From assembly GCF_024710485.1 (NCBI RefSeq), contig NZ_JANJUQ010000031.1, forward strand, positions 62,001 to 126,000: a stretch of DNA of 64,000 nt. Reading direction: 5' to 3'. This DNA comes from Flavobacterium sp. (GTDB lineage Bacteria; Bacteroidota; Bacteroidia; Flavobacteriales; Flavobacteriaceae). The notes under the pieces were generated by a model. It was not told the origin of the DNA. It saw only the letters and a list, made by a program, of their open reading frames with translations, and searched no databases. Shown piece by piece: positions 17,584 to 26,460 of the stretch; positions within the stretch are counted from its first letter, which is position 1; the number at the start of each line of letters is the position of its first letter. The position numbers and the translations under genes are program-made.

Positions 17584-19032
17584 ATGAGCAGCAACACTTT
17601 GTACGAGAAGGAATTATCATTCCAAGCCGACAGACGAAAAGCCGGAGTAGAATTCATCAAAATCATCAGCGATTTATGGTACGATAAGTCTATTGAATTG
17701 GTCCTTTTCAGAAACCAATTAATCGATCGAAACGTGAGTGATATCATGAATTTACACGAATACGCCGGCGAATTTGTGCAAAAGCCTATCAATGTTTTTG
17801 ACTCGGTGGAAATTGCCAAAGCAATTTTAAACTTAGACTTACCGCCGTCTCGTATCGATATCGGAAAACTGACTTACGAATACCACTTGGAAGACAACAA
17901 ATACAACGATGCTCGTGCGTTTGTAATCGACAAATTGAAAAATGCCAAAGACTCTAAAAACATCCAACCTAAAGATGTGGTTTTATATGGCTTTGGTCGT
18001 ATCGGTCGCTTGTTAGCTCGTGAAATGATGAGTAAAATCGGCAAAGGACAACAACTTCGTTTACGCGCTATTGTAACCCGTGATCGCAACGACGCTTCTT
18101 CTTTGGAAAAAAGAGCTTCATTATTGCGTTACGATTCTGTACACGGCGACTTCGAAGGTTCAGTACAAGCCGATGTGGAAAACAATGCACTAATCATCAA
18201 CGGAACCACCGTACACATCATTACGGCTGCCGGTCCGGAAGAAATAGATTATACAAAATACGGCATCAATGAAGCGCTGGTTATCGACAACACCGGAGCC
18301 TTCACTACTGAAGAAGCCTTGAAACGTCACCTAACTTCTAAAGGGGTAGACAAAGTATTGTTAACTGCACCTGGTAAAGGTGTTCCGAATATTGTTTACG
18401 GGGTTAACCACAACGATTACAATCCGGATGAAGTAAACATCTACTCAGCAGCGTCTTGTACTACCAATGCTATCACCCCAATTTTAGCCGCTGTAGAAGA
18501 AACGCTTGGCGTAGTAAAAGGGCATTTAGAAACCATTCATGCTTACACCAACGATCAAAACTTGGTGGATAACATGCACAAAAAATACCGTCGTGGTCGC
18601 GCCGCAGCCTTGAACATGGTAATTACCGAAACCGGTGCCGGAAGCGCTGTAGCCAAAGCCTTGCCTAGTTTGGCCGGAAAATTAACCTCCAATGCGATTC
18701 GTGTTCCCGTACCCAATGGTTCCTTGGTAGTACTTAACTTGGAAGTAGGCAAAGAAACCACTATCGAAGAGGTAAACAGCATCATGAGAAAATACGCTTT
18801 AGAAGGCGAATTGGTAGAGCAAATTAAATATTCCTTGAACAACGAACTAGTTTCTTCGGATATCGTAGGCACTTCTGCCCCGTCGATTTTCGACAGTAAT
18901 GCGACCATCGTTTCGGGAGACGGAAAAAATATCGTGCTTTATGTTTGGTACGACAACGAATACGGCTACAGCCACCAAGTAATTCGTTTGGCCAAATACA
19001 TTGCCAAAGTAAGACGCTATACTTATTATTAA
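17584..19032 (+). CDS. gap: Glyceraldehyde-3-phosphate dehydrogenase, long form
   Basis: Oxidises and phosphorylates glyceraldehyde-3-phosphate using NAD(P). The catalytic part starts at about residue 130 with GFGRIGR (136-142) and has the active-site Cys292 in SAASCTTN, then HAYTNDQNLVD and WYDNEYGYSHQ. About 130 extra N-terminal residues precede the Rossmann domain, rich in charged helices; this ~480-residue form is known in Bacteroidota, unlike the usual ~335. The frame runs back to 17512, but a -7 box at 17531 lies inside that extension, so the ATG at 17584 is the start. Transcription ends at the hairpin at 19055. Confidence 0.95.
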   Translation: MSSNTLYEKELSFQADRRKAGVEFIKIISDLWYDKSIELVLFRNQLIDRNVSDIMNLHEYAGEFVQKPINVFDSVEIAKAILNLDLPPSRIDIGKLTYEYHLEDNKYNDARAFVIDKLKNAKDSKNIQPKDVVLYGFGRIGRLLAREMMSKIGKGQQLRLRAIVTRDRNDASSLEKRASLLRYDSVHGDFEGSVQADVENNALIINGTTVHIITAAGPEEIDYTKYGINEALVIDNTGAFTTEEALKRHLTSKGVDKVLLTAPGKGVPNIVYGVNHNDYNPDEVNIYSAASCTTNAITPILAAVEETLGVVKGHLETIHAYTNDQNLVDNMHKKYRRGRAAALNMVITETGAGSAVAKALPSLAGKLTSNAIRVPVPNGSLVVLNLEVGKETTIEEVNSIMRKYALEGELVEQIKYSLNNELVSSDIVGTSAPSIFDSNATIVSGDGKNIVLYVWYDNEYGYSHQVIRLAKYIAKVRRYTYY

Positions 19033-19054
19033 TAGGCAAGATTAATTCATTTCA

Positions 19055-19096
19055 AAAATCTCGTTTTTCCGGTAGGGTCAAACGAGATTTTTTTGT
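19055..19096 (+). terminator. Rho-independent terminator after gap
   Basis: AAAATCTCGTTT pairs with AAACGAGATTTT across a 13-base loop and runs into a T-tract, 23 bases after the gap stop codon. Confidence 0.8.
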
Positions 19097-19185
19097 TACC
19101 ATTCATATAAATTGTTAATAAAATTAAGTTTTAGAAAAATATTTACTATTTTTCGCCATCCAAAACAAAGCCCTCTAACCTGCTT

Positions 19186-19557
19186 ATGAAAAAGCTACTT
19201 TTAAGTTTATCAATTCTGACTTGTTTTGCGTTCTCCAATGAAGAGCCTAAAGTCAGTACTTACAATTACGGTCACAACGGTATGGAATATGTGGCACGCA
19301 ACAAAAACGGAACCGTCATCATCAGTACTTTCAATTCGAAAATGACGATTCGTCAAGAAATAGCCACTCGCATTTATGAAATGTACATCGATAAAAAATT
19401 AGAGAGCGATAAAATCATAACCGTCTTCGGCTCCGAAGCCGATGTAACCGGAAAATGCATCATCAGAAAAAAAGACAACTTAACCACAGTCGATTTTTAT
19501 TACGAAAGCGTACTTTGGTGTTCCGGACACAAGGAAATTTATCAAAAGAAAGCATAA
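19186..19557 (+). CDS. Small exported protein of unknown function
   Basis: I do not recognise this 123-residue protein. It has a short signal peptide (MKKLLLSLSILTCFAFS, about 1-17) and a mature region of alternating strands with two cysteines (TGKCIIRKK and SVLWCSGHKE), which could form a disulfide in the periplasm. TIRQEIATRIYEMYIDKKL is a likely amphipathic helix. It is bracketed by terminators at 19055 and 19559, so it is monocistronic; TATTTTTC (19147-19154) is a one-mismatch -7 element. No enzymatic motif is visible. Confidence 0.72.
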   Translation: MKKLLLSLSILTCFAFSNEEPKVSTYNYGHNGMEYVARNKNGTVIISTFNSKMTIRQEIATRIYEMYIDKKLESDKIITVFGSEADVTGKCIIRKKDNLTTVDFYYESVLWCSGHKEIYQKKA

Positions 19558-19558
19558 T

Positions 19559-19591
19559 AAAAAAGCTCAACATTTAGTTGAGCTTTTTTTA
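19559..19591. terminator. Bidirectional rho-independent terminator
   Basis: AAAAAGCTCAAC pairs with GTTGAGCTTTTT around ATTTA. A-run and T-run on the two sides let it serve both the small exported gene and the converging aconitase gene. Confidence 0.9.
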
Positions 19592-19612
19592 TATTCAGTT
19601 CCAAATAATAGC

Positions 19613-21877
19613 TTAGGCTTTTCCGGCAGCAATCAAGTTCAAAGCTGAACCGGCTACAAACCAGCCAATCTGACTTTCGTTGTACGTGTGGTTGGCCAAG
19701 ATGATGTCTTTAGAACCATCCGCATGAACAAACTCTAACGTTAACGGTTTGCCCGGAGCAAATTCGGTTAAATCTAAGAAATTGATAGTATCGTCTTCCT
19801 GAATTTTGTCGTAGTCTGCTTCATTAGCAAAAGTCAAGGCTAACATCCCTTGTTTTTTCAAGTTGGTTTCGTGGATACGAGCAAATGATTTTACCAATAC
19901 CGCTTTTACACCCAAGAAACGTGGTTCCATCGCAGCATGCTCACGAGAAGAACCTTCTCCGTAATTGTGATCTCCTACTACTATAGAAGGCACCCCGGCA
20001 GCTTTGTAAGCTCTTTGTACCGCAGGAACAGCATCGTAAGCACCGGTCAATTGGTTTTTCACTTTATTGGCTTCTTGATTGAAAGCATTAATAGCCCCAA
20101 TCAACATATTGTTGGAAATGTTGTCCAAGTGTCCGCGGAAACGCAACCAAGGCCCGGCCATCGAAATGTGGTCAGTAGTACATTTACCAAACGCTTTGAT
20201 TAACAATTTAGCGCCTGAAATATTATTTCCGTCCCAAGCGTCAAACGGCGCTAACAATTGCAAACGATCAGACGTTGGAGAAACCACAACTTCTACTGAT
20301 GAACCATCAGCAGCTGGTGCTTGGAAACCGGCATCTTCTACATCAAAACCTCTTTTCGGTAATTCATCACCCGTTGGCGGATTTAATTTTACCGATTCAC
20401 CTTTGTCGTTTAACAAAGTGTCAGTGATTGGATTGAAAGACAAATCTCCGGAGATAGCCAAAGCAGCTACCATTTCAGGCGAAGTTACAAACGCATGTGT
20501 ATTCGGGTTACCGTCAGCACGTTTAGAGAAGTTACGGTTGAACGAGTGAACAATGGTATTCTTTTCACCTTTATCCGCTCCGGCTCTGTCCCACTGTCCG
20601 ATACAAGGTCCGCAAGCATTGGTAAATACTTTAGTCCCCATTTTTTCGAAAGTAGCAATGATGCCGTCTCTTTCAATAGTATAACGAATTTGCTCAGAAC
20701 CCGGATTGATTCCGAATTCGGCTTTAGGCGTAATGCCGTGCGCTACAGCTTGCTCAACAATAGAAGCAGCGCGCGCCATATCTTCGTAAGAAGAGTTGGT
20801 ACAAGAACCAATCAATCCCCACTCTACTTTTAACGGCCATCCGTTAGCAGTAGCTTCTTCTTTCATTTTAGACACAGGCGTTCCTCTGTCCGGAGTGAAA
20901 GGTCCGTTGATATGCGGCTCTAATTCAGATAAATTGATTTCGATCAATTGGTCGAAGTAATCGGCAGGATTAGCATACACTTCGGCATCGGCCGTTAAGT
21001 AAGAAGCTACTTTATCAGCGGCATTTACCACGTCTTGACGACCGGTAGCAGCCAAGTATCTTCTCATAGAATCGTCGTAACCGAAAGTGGAAGTAGTCGC
21101 CCCAATTTCAGCACCCATATTACAAATGGTTCCTTTTCCGGTACACGACATAGACGTAGCACCTTCTCCAAAATATTCAACAATAGCACCGGTTCCTCCT
21201 TTTACGGTAAGGATATCGGCCACTTTTAAGATAACGTCCTTAGGCGCAGTCCAACCGTTTAATTTTCCTGTCAATTTTACCCCAATTAATTTAGGGAATT
21301 TCAACTCCCATGACATGCCCGACATTACGTCTACAGCATCGGCACCACCAACACCAATGGCTAACATACCTAAACCACCGGCGTTAACCGTATGCGAATC
21401 GGTACCTATCATCATTCCGCCCGGGAACGCATAATTTTCTAAAACGATTTGGTGTATAATTCCTGAACCCGGTTTCCAAAACCCGATTCCGTATTTGTTA
21501 GACACCGAAGACAAAAAGTCGAATACTTCTTTAGACTGCGTATTGGCTACGGCCAAATCAGTCTTTGCTCCTACTTTGGCTTGGATCAAGTGGTCACAGT
21601 GAACCGTAGTAGGAACCGCTACTTTGCTTTTTCCGGCGTGCATAAATTGCAACAAAGCCATTTGAGCCGTAGCATCTTGACAAGCCACTCTGTCCGGAGC
21701 AAAGTCAACGTAATCTTTGCCTCGGGTAAAAGATTGAGAAGGCATCCCTTCCCATAAATGCGAATATAAAATCTTTTCAGATAACGTAAGCGGACGCCCA
21801 ACCAACTCGCGTGCTTTGTCTACACGAGCAGCCATGTTGGCATACACTTTTTCAATCATTTCAATATCAAAAGCCAT
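19613..21877 (-). CDS. acn: Aconitate hydratase
   Basis: TCA-cycle enzyme that interconverts citrate and isocitrate through a [4Fe-4S] cluster. The 754-residue length and arrangement match mitochondrial-type aconitase rather than AcnB. Visible landmarks are [36 protein letters not shown], the first cluster Cys in [11 protein letters not shown] and the other two in [14 protein letters not shown]; the swivel domain carries [14 protein letters not shown] and [15 protein letters not shown] near the C terminus. It is monocistronic, with an exact -7 element at 21906-21913 and a shared terminator downstream. Confidence 0.96.
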   Translation of the reverse strand: MAFDIEMIEKVYANMAARVDKARELVGRPLTLSEKILYSHLWEGMPSQSFTRGKDYVDFAPDRVACQDATAQMALLQFMHAGKSKVAVPTTVHCDHLIQAKVGAKTDLAVANTQSKEVFDFLSSVSNKYGIGFWKPGSGIIHQIVLENYAFPGGMMIGTDSHTVNAGGLGMLAIGVGGADAVDVMSGMSWELKFPKLIGVKLTGKLNGWTAPKDVILKVADILTVKGGTGAIVEYFGEGATSMSCTGKGTICNMGAEIGATTSTFGYDDSMRRYLAATGRQDVVNAADKVASYLTADAEVYANPADYFDQLIEINLSELEPHINGPFTPDRGTPVSKMKEEATANGWPLKVEWGLIGSCTNSSYEDMARAASIVEQAVAHGITPKAEFGINPGSEQIRYTIERDGIIATFEKMGTKVFTNACGPCIGQWDRAGADKGEKNTIVHSFNRNFSKRADGNPNTHAFVTSPEMVAALAISGDLSFNPITDTLLNDKGESVKLNPPTGDELPKRGFDVEDAGFQAPAADGSSVEVVVSPTSDRLQLLAPFDAWDGNNISGAKLLIKAFGKCTTDHISMAGPWLRFRGHLDNISNNMLIGAINAFNQEANKVKNQLTGAYDAVPAVQRAYKAAGVPSIVVGDHNYGEGSSREHAAMEPRFLGVKAVLVKSFARIHETNLKKQGMLALTFANEADYDKIQEDDTINFLDLTEFAPGKPLTLEFVHADGSKDIILANHTYNESQIGWFVAGSALNLIAAGKA

Positions 21878-21905
21878 AATAAAACGGGTTAATTTGTTTG
21901 CCTCG

Positions 21906-21913
21906 CAAATTTA
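21906..21913 (-). promoter_or_regulatory. -7 promoter element for aconitase
   Basis: The minus strand reads TAAATTTG, an exact TAnnTTTG match, 29 bases before the start codon at 21877, giving a leader of about 20 bases. No clear -33 element. Confidence 0.55.
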
Positions 21914-22042
21914 CGAAAACGTTGTACTTCTGGAAAGTTTTTGCTGAAATATGTTGAGCCAAACCGCTGTTTTAAGGAAAAGTAATTTTTGACACTTCTT
22001 TTTTGACAATAACGTATTTTAAAAGTCAAAAAATAGCAATTA

Positions 22043-23170
22043 TTAATTTTTATCCCTCAAATTCATCATCGGTAACTCGTAAAAACGGTAAAGTAAGTAA
22101 CTCAAAACTAAGGTGATTGTAAAATAGCCGATGACAAAAAGACTCACCTCAAAAACATCTTGAACGTCATAAGAAAGATATTGCTTCATCAACAATAAAA
22201 TCACACTGTAATGCAATAAATACATCGAATAAGAAACTTTACTGAGAAACACTATCGGCTTTTCCCAAAACAAGTTACTGCCTTTCCATTCGGATAAATA
22301 CGGTAAAAAACAGGCCACCGCAACCGATAACAAAGGCAAGTAAAAAACATGCCACCACAACGGCTTCGCTTCTATTACCCAACCCAATGAACCGAGGACA
22401 AAAAACTGAAAAAAGAAAAGCAACACACCAACAACCACAAACATCATCTTGTACTTGCGCCACAGCGTCATAAAATTAAAATAAATCCAACTGCACAAAA
22501 CGCCAATAAAAATGCTGTCCAAACGGTAAATCACCACGGCTTTAAGGGATAAGTTCCACTGGGCTAAAGTGGTGTTTTGAGTAGTAGCATGGTAATACAG
22601 CTTAGTGCCGATGAAGACCAAAATCAGCGTCAAAACCGCTCCTAAAAAAAAGCGAGAACGGTTTTTAACAGCAACGAGCCTACCCAAAACCAGTAAAAAA
22701 AAAGGCAACACTATATACGCGAACTCCTCAACCGAAAGACTCCAGGATTCCGGAAAAAAAGGCAACATGGTAGTGTTGAAATTCTGCAAAAAGAAAAAGT
22801 ATTGCCACCACGACAAAGCAGCATAGCCTATCACAGAAGCAAGAATCAAATTAAGGACTAAAACCAAGAAATAATTGGGTAACGTTCGGTACCATCTTCG
22901 CTTTAGAAAAAAGAAAACAGTGGCCAAATTAAAATCGGATGTCAGGTACAATTGGTATAAAATCTTACCTATCAGAAAACCACTCAACACAAAAAAAACC
23001 TCTACTCCTAAAAAACCGAACAACTCCAACAATTGAAACAACAAGCCTTCACCTTTAGGCACTATCCAAAGGCAATGACCAACCACCACCATCAAAATAG
23101 CTGTGGCTCGCATCAAGTCGAGACCAAAAATCCTGTGGGCAATAGTGTTCGAACTTATTATTTTATTCAT
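22043..23170 (-). CDS. Acyltransferase 3 family membrane protein (OafA-like)
   Basis: A 375-residue inner-membrane protein with about ten hydrophobic segments. The N-terminal IFGLDLMRATAILMVVVGH contains the Arg and His typical of acyltransferase-3 enzymes, which O-acetylate surface sugars, lipids or peptidoglycan. FGFLGVEVFFVLSGFLIGKIL and FPESWSLSVEEFAYIVLPFFL, with the conserved SWSLSVEE, complete the signature. The acceptor is not identifiable. It lies 31 bases downstream of the MoxR gene on the same strand but has no obvious functional link to it. Confidence 0.9.
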   Translation of the reverse strand: MNKIISSNTIAHRIFGLDLMRATAILMVVVGHCLWIVPKGEGLLFQLLELFGFLGVEVFFVLSGFLIGKILYQLYLTSDFNLATVFFFLKRRWYRTLPNYFLVLVLNLILASVIGYAALSWWQYFFFLQNFNTTMLPFFPESWSLSVEEFAYIVLPFFLLVLGRLVAVKNRSRFFLGAVLTLILVFIGTKLYYHATTQNTTLAQWNLSLKAVVIYRLDSIFIGVLCSWIYFNFMTLWRKYKMMFVVVGVLLFFFQFFVLGSLGWVIEAKPLWWHVFYLPLLSVAVACFLPYLSEWKGSNLFWEKPIVFLSKVSYSMYLLHYSVILLLMKQYLSYDVQDVFEVSLFVIGYFTITLVLSYLLYRFYELPMMNLRDKN

Positions 23171-23201
23171 TCTTTAAATGTAATAAAATAATAAAGTCGG
23201 T

Positions 23202-24155
23202 TTACAATAATTGGCTAATGATTTGCTCTTCTGAAATGCCTTCAGCGTCAGCTTTGTAGTTTTTGATAATTCTGTGGCGCAAAATGCCGGTGGCTACGGC
23301 TTTGACATCTTCAATATCCGGCGAAAATTTACCATTAAAGGCGGCATGGGCTTTGGCTGCCAAAATAAGGTTTTGAGAAGCACGAGGTCCTGCACCCCAA
23401 TCCAAATAGTTGTTCACATAATCGGAAGCCAAAGGACTTTTCGGACGGGTTTTACCTACCAACGTCACGGCGTATTCAATCACATTATCGGCTACGGGAA
23501 CGCGACGAATTAAATGTTGGAAATCGATGATTTCCTGAGCGGTAAACAAAGCATTGATGGTTGGTTTTTCGTCACTGGTAGTACTTTTTACCACTTGCAC
23601 TTCTTCTTCGTATGTAGGATATTCCAATTTAATGGCAAACATAAAACGGTCCAATTGCGCTTCCGGTAACGGATAAGTTCCCTCCTGCTCAATAGGGTTT
23701 TGGGTAGCCAAAACAAAGTACGGCAACGACAATTTGTAGTTCTGACCGGCTATGGTAACCGAACGCTCCTGCATCGCTTCGAGCAAAGCCGCTTGGGTTT
23801 TAGGCGGCGTTCTGTTTATCTCGTCAGCCAAAATGATATTGGAAAAAATCGGTCCTTTGATAAACTTGAATTGACGGTTTTCATCTAAAATTTCACTCCC
23901 TAAAATATCCGAAGGCATCAAATCCGGGGTAAACTGTATGCGCTTGAAATCTAAGCCCAAGGCCTGAGCCAAGGTATTAACCATTAAAGTCTTAGCCAAA
24001 CCGGGAACACCCACCAAAAGCGCGTGTCCGCCCGAGAAGATACTCAGTAAAATCTGGTCCACTACGGCTTCCTGGCCGACAATGATTTTGGCAATCTCTT
24101 TCTTAAGTTCGATTCTTTTTTGAACTAAATTTTGAATGGCAGCTACATCAGACAT
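23202..24155 (-). CDS. MoxR family AAA+ ATPase
   Basis: A 317-residue cytoplasmic AAA+ chaperone-like ATPase. Walker A is GVPGLAKT (49-56), Walker B is ILADEINRTPPKTQAALLEAMQE, sensor 1 is FVLATQNP, and the C-terminal lid contains GAGPRASQNL. MoxR proteins usually help mature complexes encoded beside them (von Willebrand A proteins), but none is present here: upstream are peptidyl-prolyl isomerase genes and downstream a membrane acyltransferase. A role in envelope protein folding is therefore possible but is inference from position. Confidence 0.93.
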   Translation of the reverse strand: MSDVAAIQNLVQKRIELKKEIAKIIVGQEAVVDQILLSIFSGGHALLVGVPGLAKTLMVNTLAQALGLDFKRIQFTPDLMPSDILGSEILDENRQFKFIKGPIFSNIILADEINRTPPKTQAALLEAMQERSVTIAGQNYKLSLPYFVLATQNPIEQEGTYPLPEAQLDRFMFAIKLEYPTYEEEVQVVKSTTSDEKPTINALFTAQEIIDFQHLIRRVPVADNVIEYAVTLVGKTRPKSPLASDYVNNYLDWGAGPRASQNLILAAKAHAAFNGKFSPDIEDVKAVATGILRHRIIKNYKADAEGISEEQIISQLL

Positions 24156-24221
24156 TTGACTTTGGATTTATGAGGTTGGTATTAAATTTTAGAAGTCCAA
24201 GATATGGTAATAAACGGCAAA

Positions 24222-25628
24222 CTATTTTTTAAGCCAATTGTTGATAAACAAACAATCTCTGTATTCGCCGTTGATTTTAATGTAGGTTTCCTTGATTTTT
24301 TCTTCCGTCCATTTAGCGATCGCTTTGATTTGTTTTTCTTTAAGCGCTAACTCTTTAATTTTGGTATAATCTTTTGCGTAGTCTGCCGTATGCTCATTAA
24401 TACGATTGGTTACGGTAATGATTTTGTATTTTTTTCCGGTTCTCGGATCATCATCTAAAATAGGAGCTGTAACCGCACCGTCTTTCAAGTTAGACACTTC
24501 GCTGTATAAAGTCGGATCCATTTTAGTCAATTCGAAACGCGTGTCTTGTGTTTTCGGATTGATTAACGTTCCGCCGTTGGCTCTGGTTTCTTTCTCGTCA
24601 GATAACGTTCTGGCCGCTTCTGCAAAACTAAGTTCTCCTTTTTCAATACGCGATTTAATAGTTATAATTTTATCACGAGCATCTCTCAAGGCTTGGTCAG
24701 ATACTTTAGGCATCATCAAAATATGACGCAATTCTACTTCTTGTCCTTTAATGCGCTCCACCATAATGATATGGTAACCGTATTCGGTTTCGAATGGTTC
24801 CGAAATTTCGCCTTCGCCCAAACTAAAGGCCACATCTTTAAACTCTTTTACGAATTGCGTCTTGCGGTTTATCTTGTAAAATCCGCCGTTAGCAGCCGAA
24901 CCACGGTCATCGGAATAAATAACCGCACGGGTTTTAAAACTCGCTCCGGCCAGTACTTCCTCTTTGATTTCTTTAAGTCGGCGTATAACCCTTTGTTTCT
25001 CTTCCTCGGTAACCTTTGGGATAACTACAATTTGAGCCACTTCCATTTCGGCACCGAAAACCGGCAATTCATCTTGTGGAATCGATTTAAAAAACGTACG
25101 GGTTTCTTCCGGCGTAATTTCTACAGCCTCCACAATTTTTCTTCGCATTTCACCCGACAATTTGTTGCTTTTAATGATGTCAAACAAATCAGTTCTGAAA
25201 TCTTCCTCACTGTCTTTTTTGAAATACTGAATTACCTTATCCATCGTGCCCAATTGCTCCACCATGTAGGCAATTTGTTCAGCCATTTTCTCTCTCACTT
25301 CTTCATCCTTAACCACTATACTGTCTTGAATAGCTTGGTGAGCATACAATTTGTCTTCCAACAAACTCCCTAACATTTGACAACGGCTGATATCTTTAAC
25401 AGACTGACCTTGACTGGCCAATTCCAGGTAGGCTTTATCCACATCCGAATCCAATACCAAATAATCACCTACTGTAGCGATGATACCATCCACTTTTAAC
25501 TTCTTCGAAGTATTAACTTGAGGTTTGGCTTTTACACTGTCTTTTATAATTTCTTGAGCATTCAGCGAACCAACGGAACAGAGCAATGCTACTACAGCTA
25601 AGGTTAGTTGGTTATTTATAAATTTCAT
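24222..25628 (-). CDS. SurA-like periplasmic peptidyl-prolyl isomerase
   Basis: Periplasmic chaperone expected to help outer-membrane proteins fold. A signal peptide (FINNQLTLAVVALLCSVGSLNAQ) is followed by a SurA N-terminal domain with VDGIIATVGDYLVLDSDVDK and then two parvulin domains, the second with VELRHILMMPK and the FETEYGYHIIMV strand between them. The start at 25628 was chosen over 25670 because it gives a clean signal peptide and reduces overlap with the preceding lipoprotein gene to 17 bases. It is the third of three consecutive isomerase-type genes on the minus strand. Confidence 0.9.
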   Translation of the reverse strand: MKFINNQLTLAVVALLCSVGSLNAQEIIKDSVKAKPQVNTSKKLKVDGIIATVGDYLVLDSDVDKAYLELASQGQSVKDISRCQMLGSLLEDKLYAHQAIQDSIVVKDEEVREKMAEQIAYMVEQLGTMDKVIQYFKKDSEEDFRTDLFDIIKSNKLSGEMRRKIVEAVEITPEETRTFFKSIPQDELPVFGAEMEVAQIVVIPKVTEEEKQRVIRRLKEIKEEVLAGASFKTRAVIYSDDRGSAANGGFYKINRKTQFVKEFKDVAFSLGEGEISEPFETEYGYHIIMVERIKGQEVELRHILMMPKVSDQALRDARDKIITIKSRIEKGELSFAEAARTLSDEKETRANGGTLINPKTQDTRFELTKMDPTLYSEVSNLKDGAVTAPILDDDPRTGKKYKIITVTNRINEHTADYAKDYTKIKELALKEKQIKAIAKWTEEKIKETYIKINGEYRDCLFINNWLKK

Positions 25629-26460
25629 AATCATTGTTTTTAATGGCATCATCGGTGATTTCTTTTTCAAACTGCTTTATTAATTCTAATTTTCTTTTGT
25701 TAAGGATTACTTCCTTCAGGGTTGGCTTGATATATTCAAATGGCGAAATTTGATTTTTATCAATCACATTGGTTATTTTAATCAAATACACATCGTCGTT
25801 CGATTGTATTTCGGCTCTTTTTCCGGGACGAATAATCTCATCTCTGTTGTCCGGGTTTATGACCGGTAATTTGTAATATACCTGACTCATATCAACCCAA
25901 ACCGAATCATTCATAGCAAAACTTTTAAATTGCAAGCCATAAGTATCCCAGAACTTTTGGTCTTTCTTACTGTAATTAAAGAACTTGTTTCTGATAGTAG
26001 CAAAACGCGGATTGTCTTTGGTCAAATTGATAAAACGCAAACGTACTAAAGTAGTATTGGTTTTAAAATTATCTTTATTCTCCTCGTAATACTGTTTTAA
26101 TTCCTCCTCCGTTACTAAAGTATCAACGGTGTTTCTCACCACCTCTTCAATATAAGCCTTAGTGTACAAATCAATTTTGTATTGTTTGATCAAAGCGTTG
26201 TACTCGCTTTTCTTTTTATCGCTCAAATTGCGCTCAGCCGCTTCAATAAGCAGTTTTTGACTCGCCCATCGATTGATAAAATCCCGGACTAACAGTATGC
26301 TGTCTGCCTTGGAAGTTCCTGCCGGAACTAACGTAGCTATATCGCTTTTGTACAAATAGTTTTTCCCGACTCTGGCTATCGACTCCGGTTTTTTTTCGGG
26401 CTTGAAATAATTACAAGAACCCAATAAAAACATCAGCAAAAAAAAACTACTTCTAATCAT
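25612..26460 (-). CDS. Lipoprotein related to SurA/PpiC chaperones
   Basis: A 282-residue lipoprotein: hydrophobic leader, lipobox LLGSC (Cys16), then the SurA-type N-terminal motif IARVGKNYLYKSDI. Helical regions (DFINRWASQKLLIEAAERNL and a long KKSEYNAL segment) match the SurA chaperone module, but the later part lacks the HIL and FGYH motifs of parvulin and may be catalytically inactive. No acidic run follows the Cys, so it is probably periplasm-facing. The gene starts directly after the stop codon of the PpiC gene upstream and overlaps the SurA-like gene by 17 bases, so the three are an operon. Confidence 0.82.
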   Translation of the reverse strand: MIRSSFFLLMFLLGSCNYFKPEKKPESIARVGKNYLYKSDIATLVPAGTSKADSILLVRDFINRWASQKLLIEAAERNLSDKKKSEYNALIKQYKIDLYTKAYIEEVVRNTVDTLVTEEELKQYYEENKDNFKTNTTLVRLRFINLTKDNPRFATIRNKFFNYSKKDQKFWDTYGLQFKSFAMNDSVWVDMSQVYYKLPVINPDNRDEIIRPGKRAEIQSNDDVYLIKITNVIDKNQISPFEYIKPTLKEVILNKRKLELIKQFEKEITDDAIKNNDYEIYK

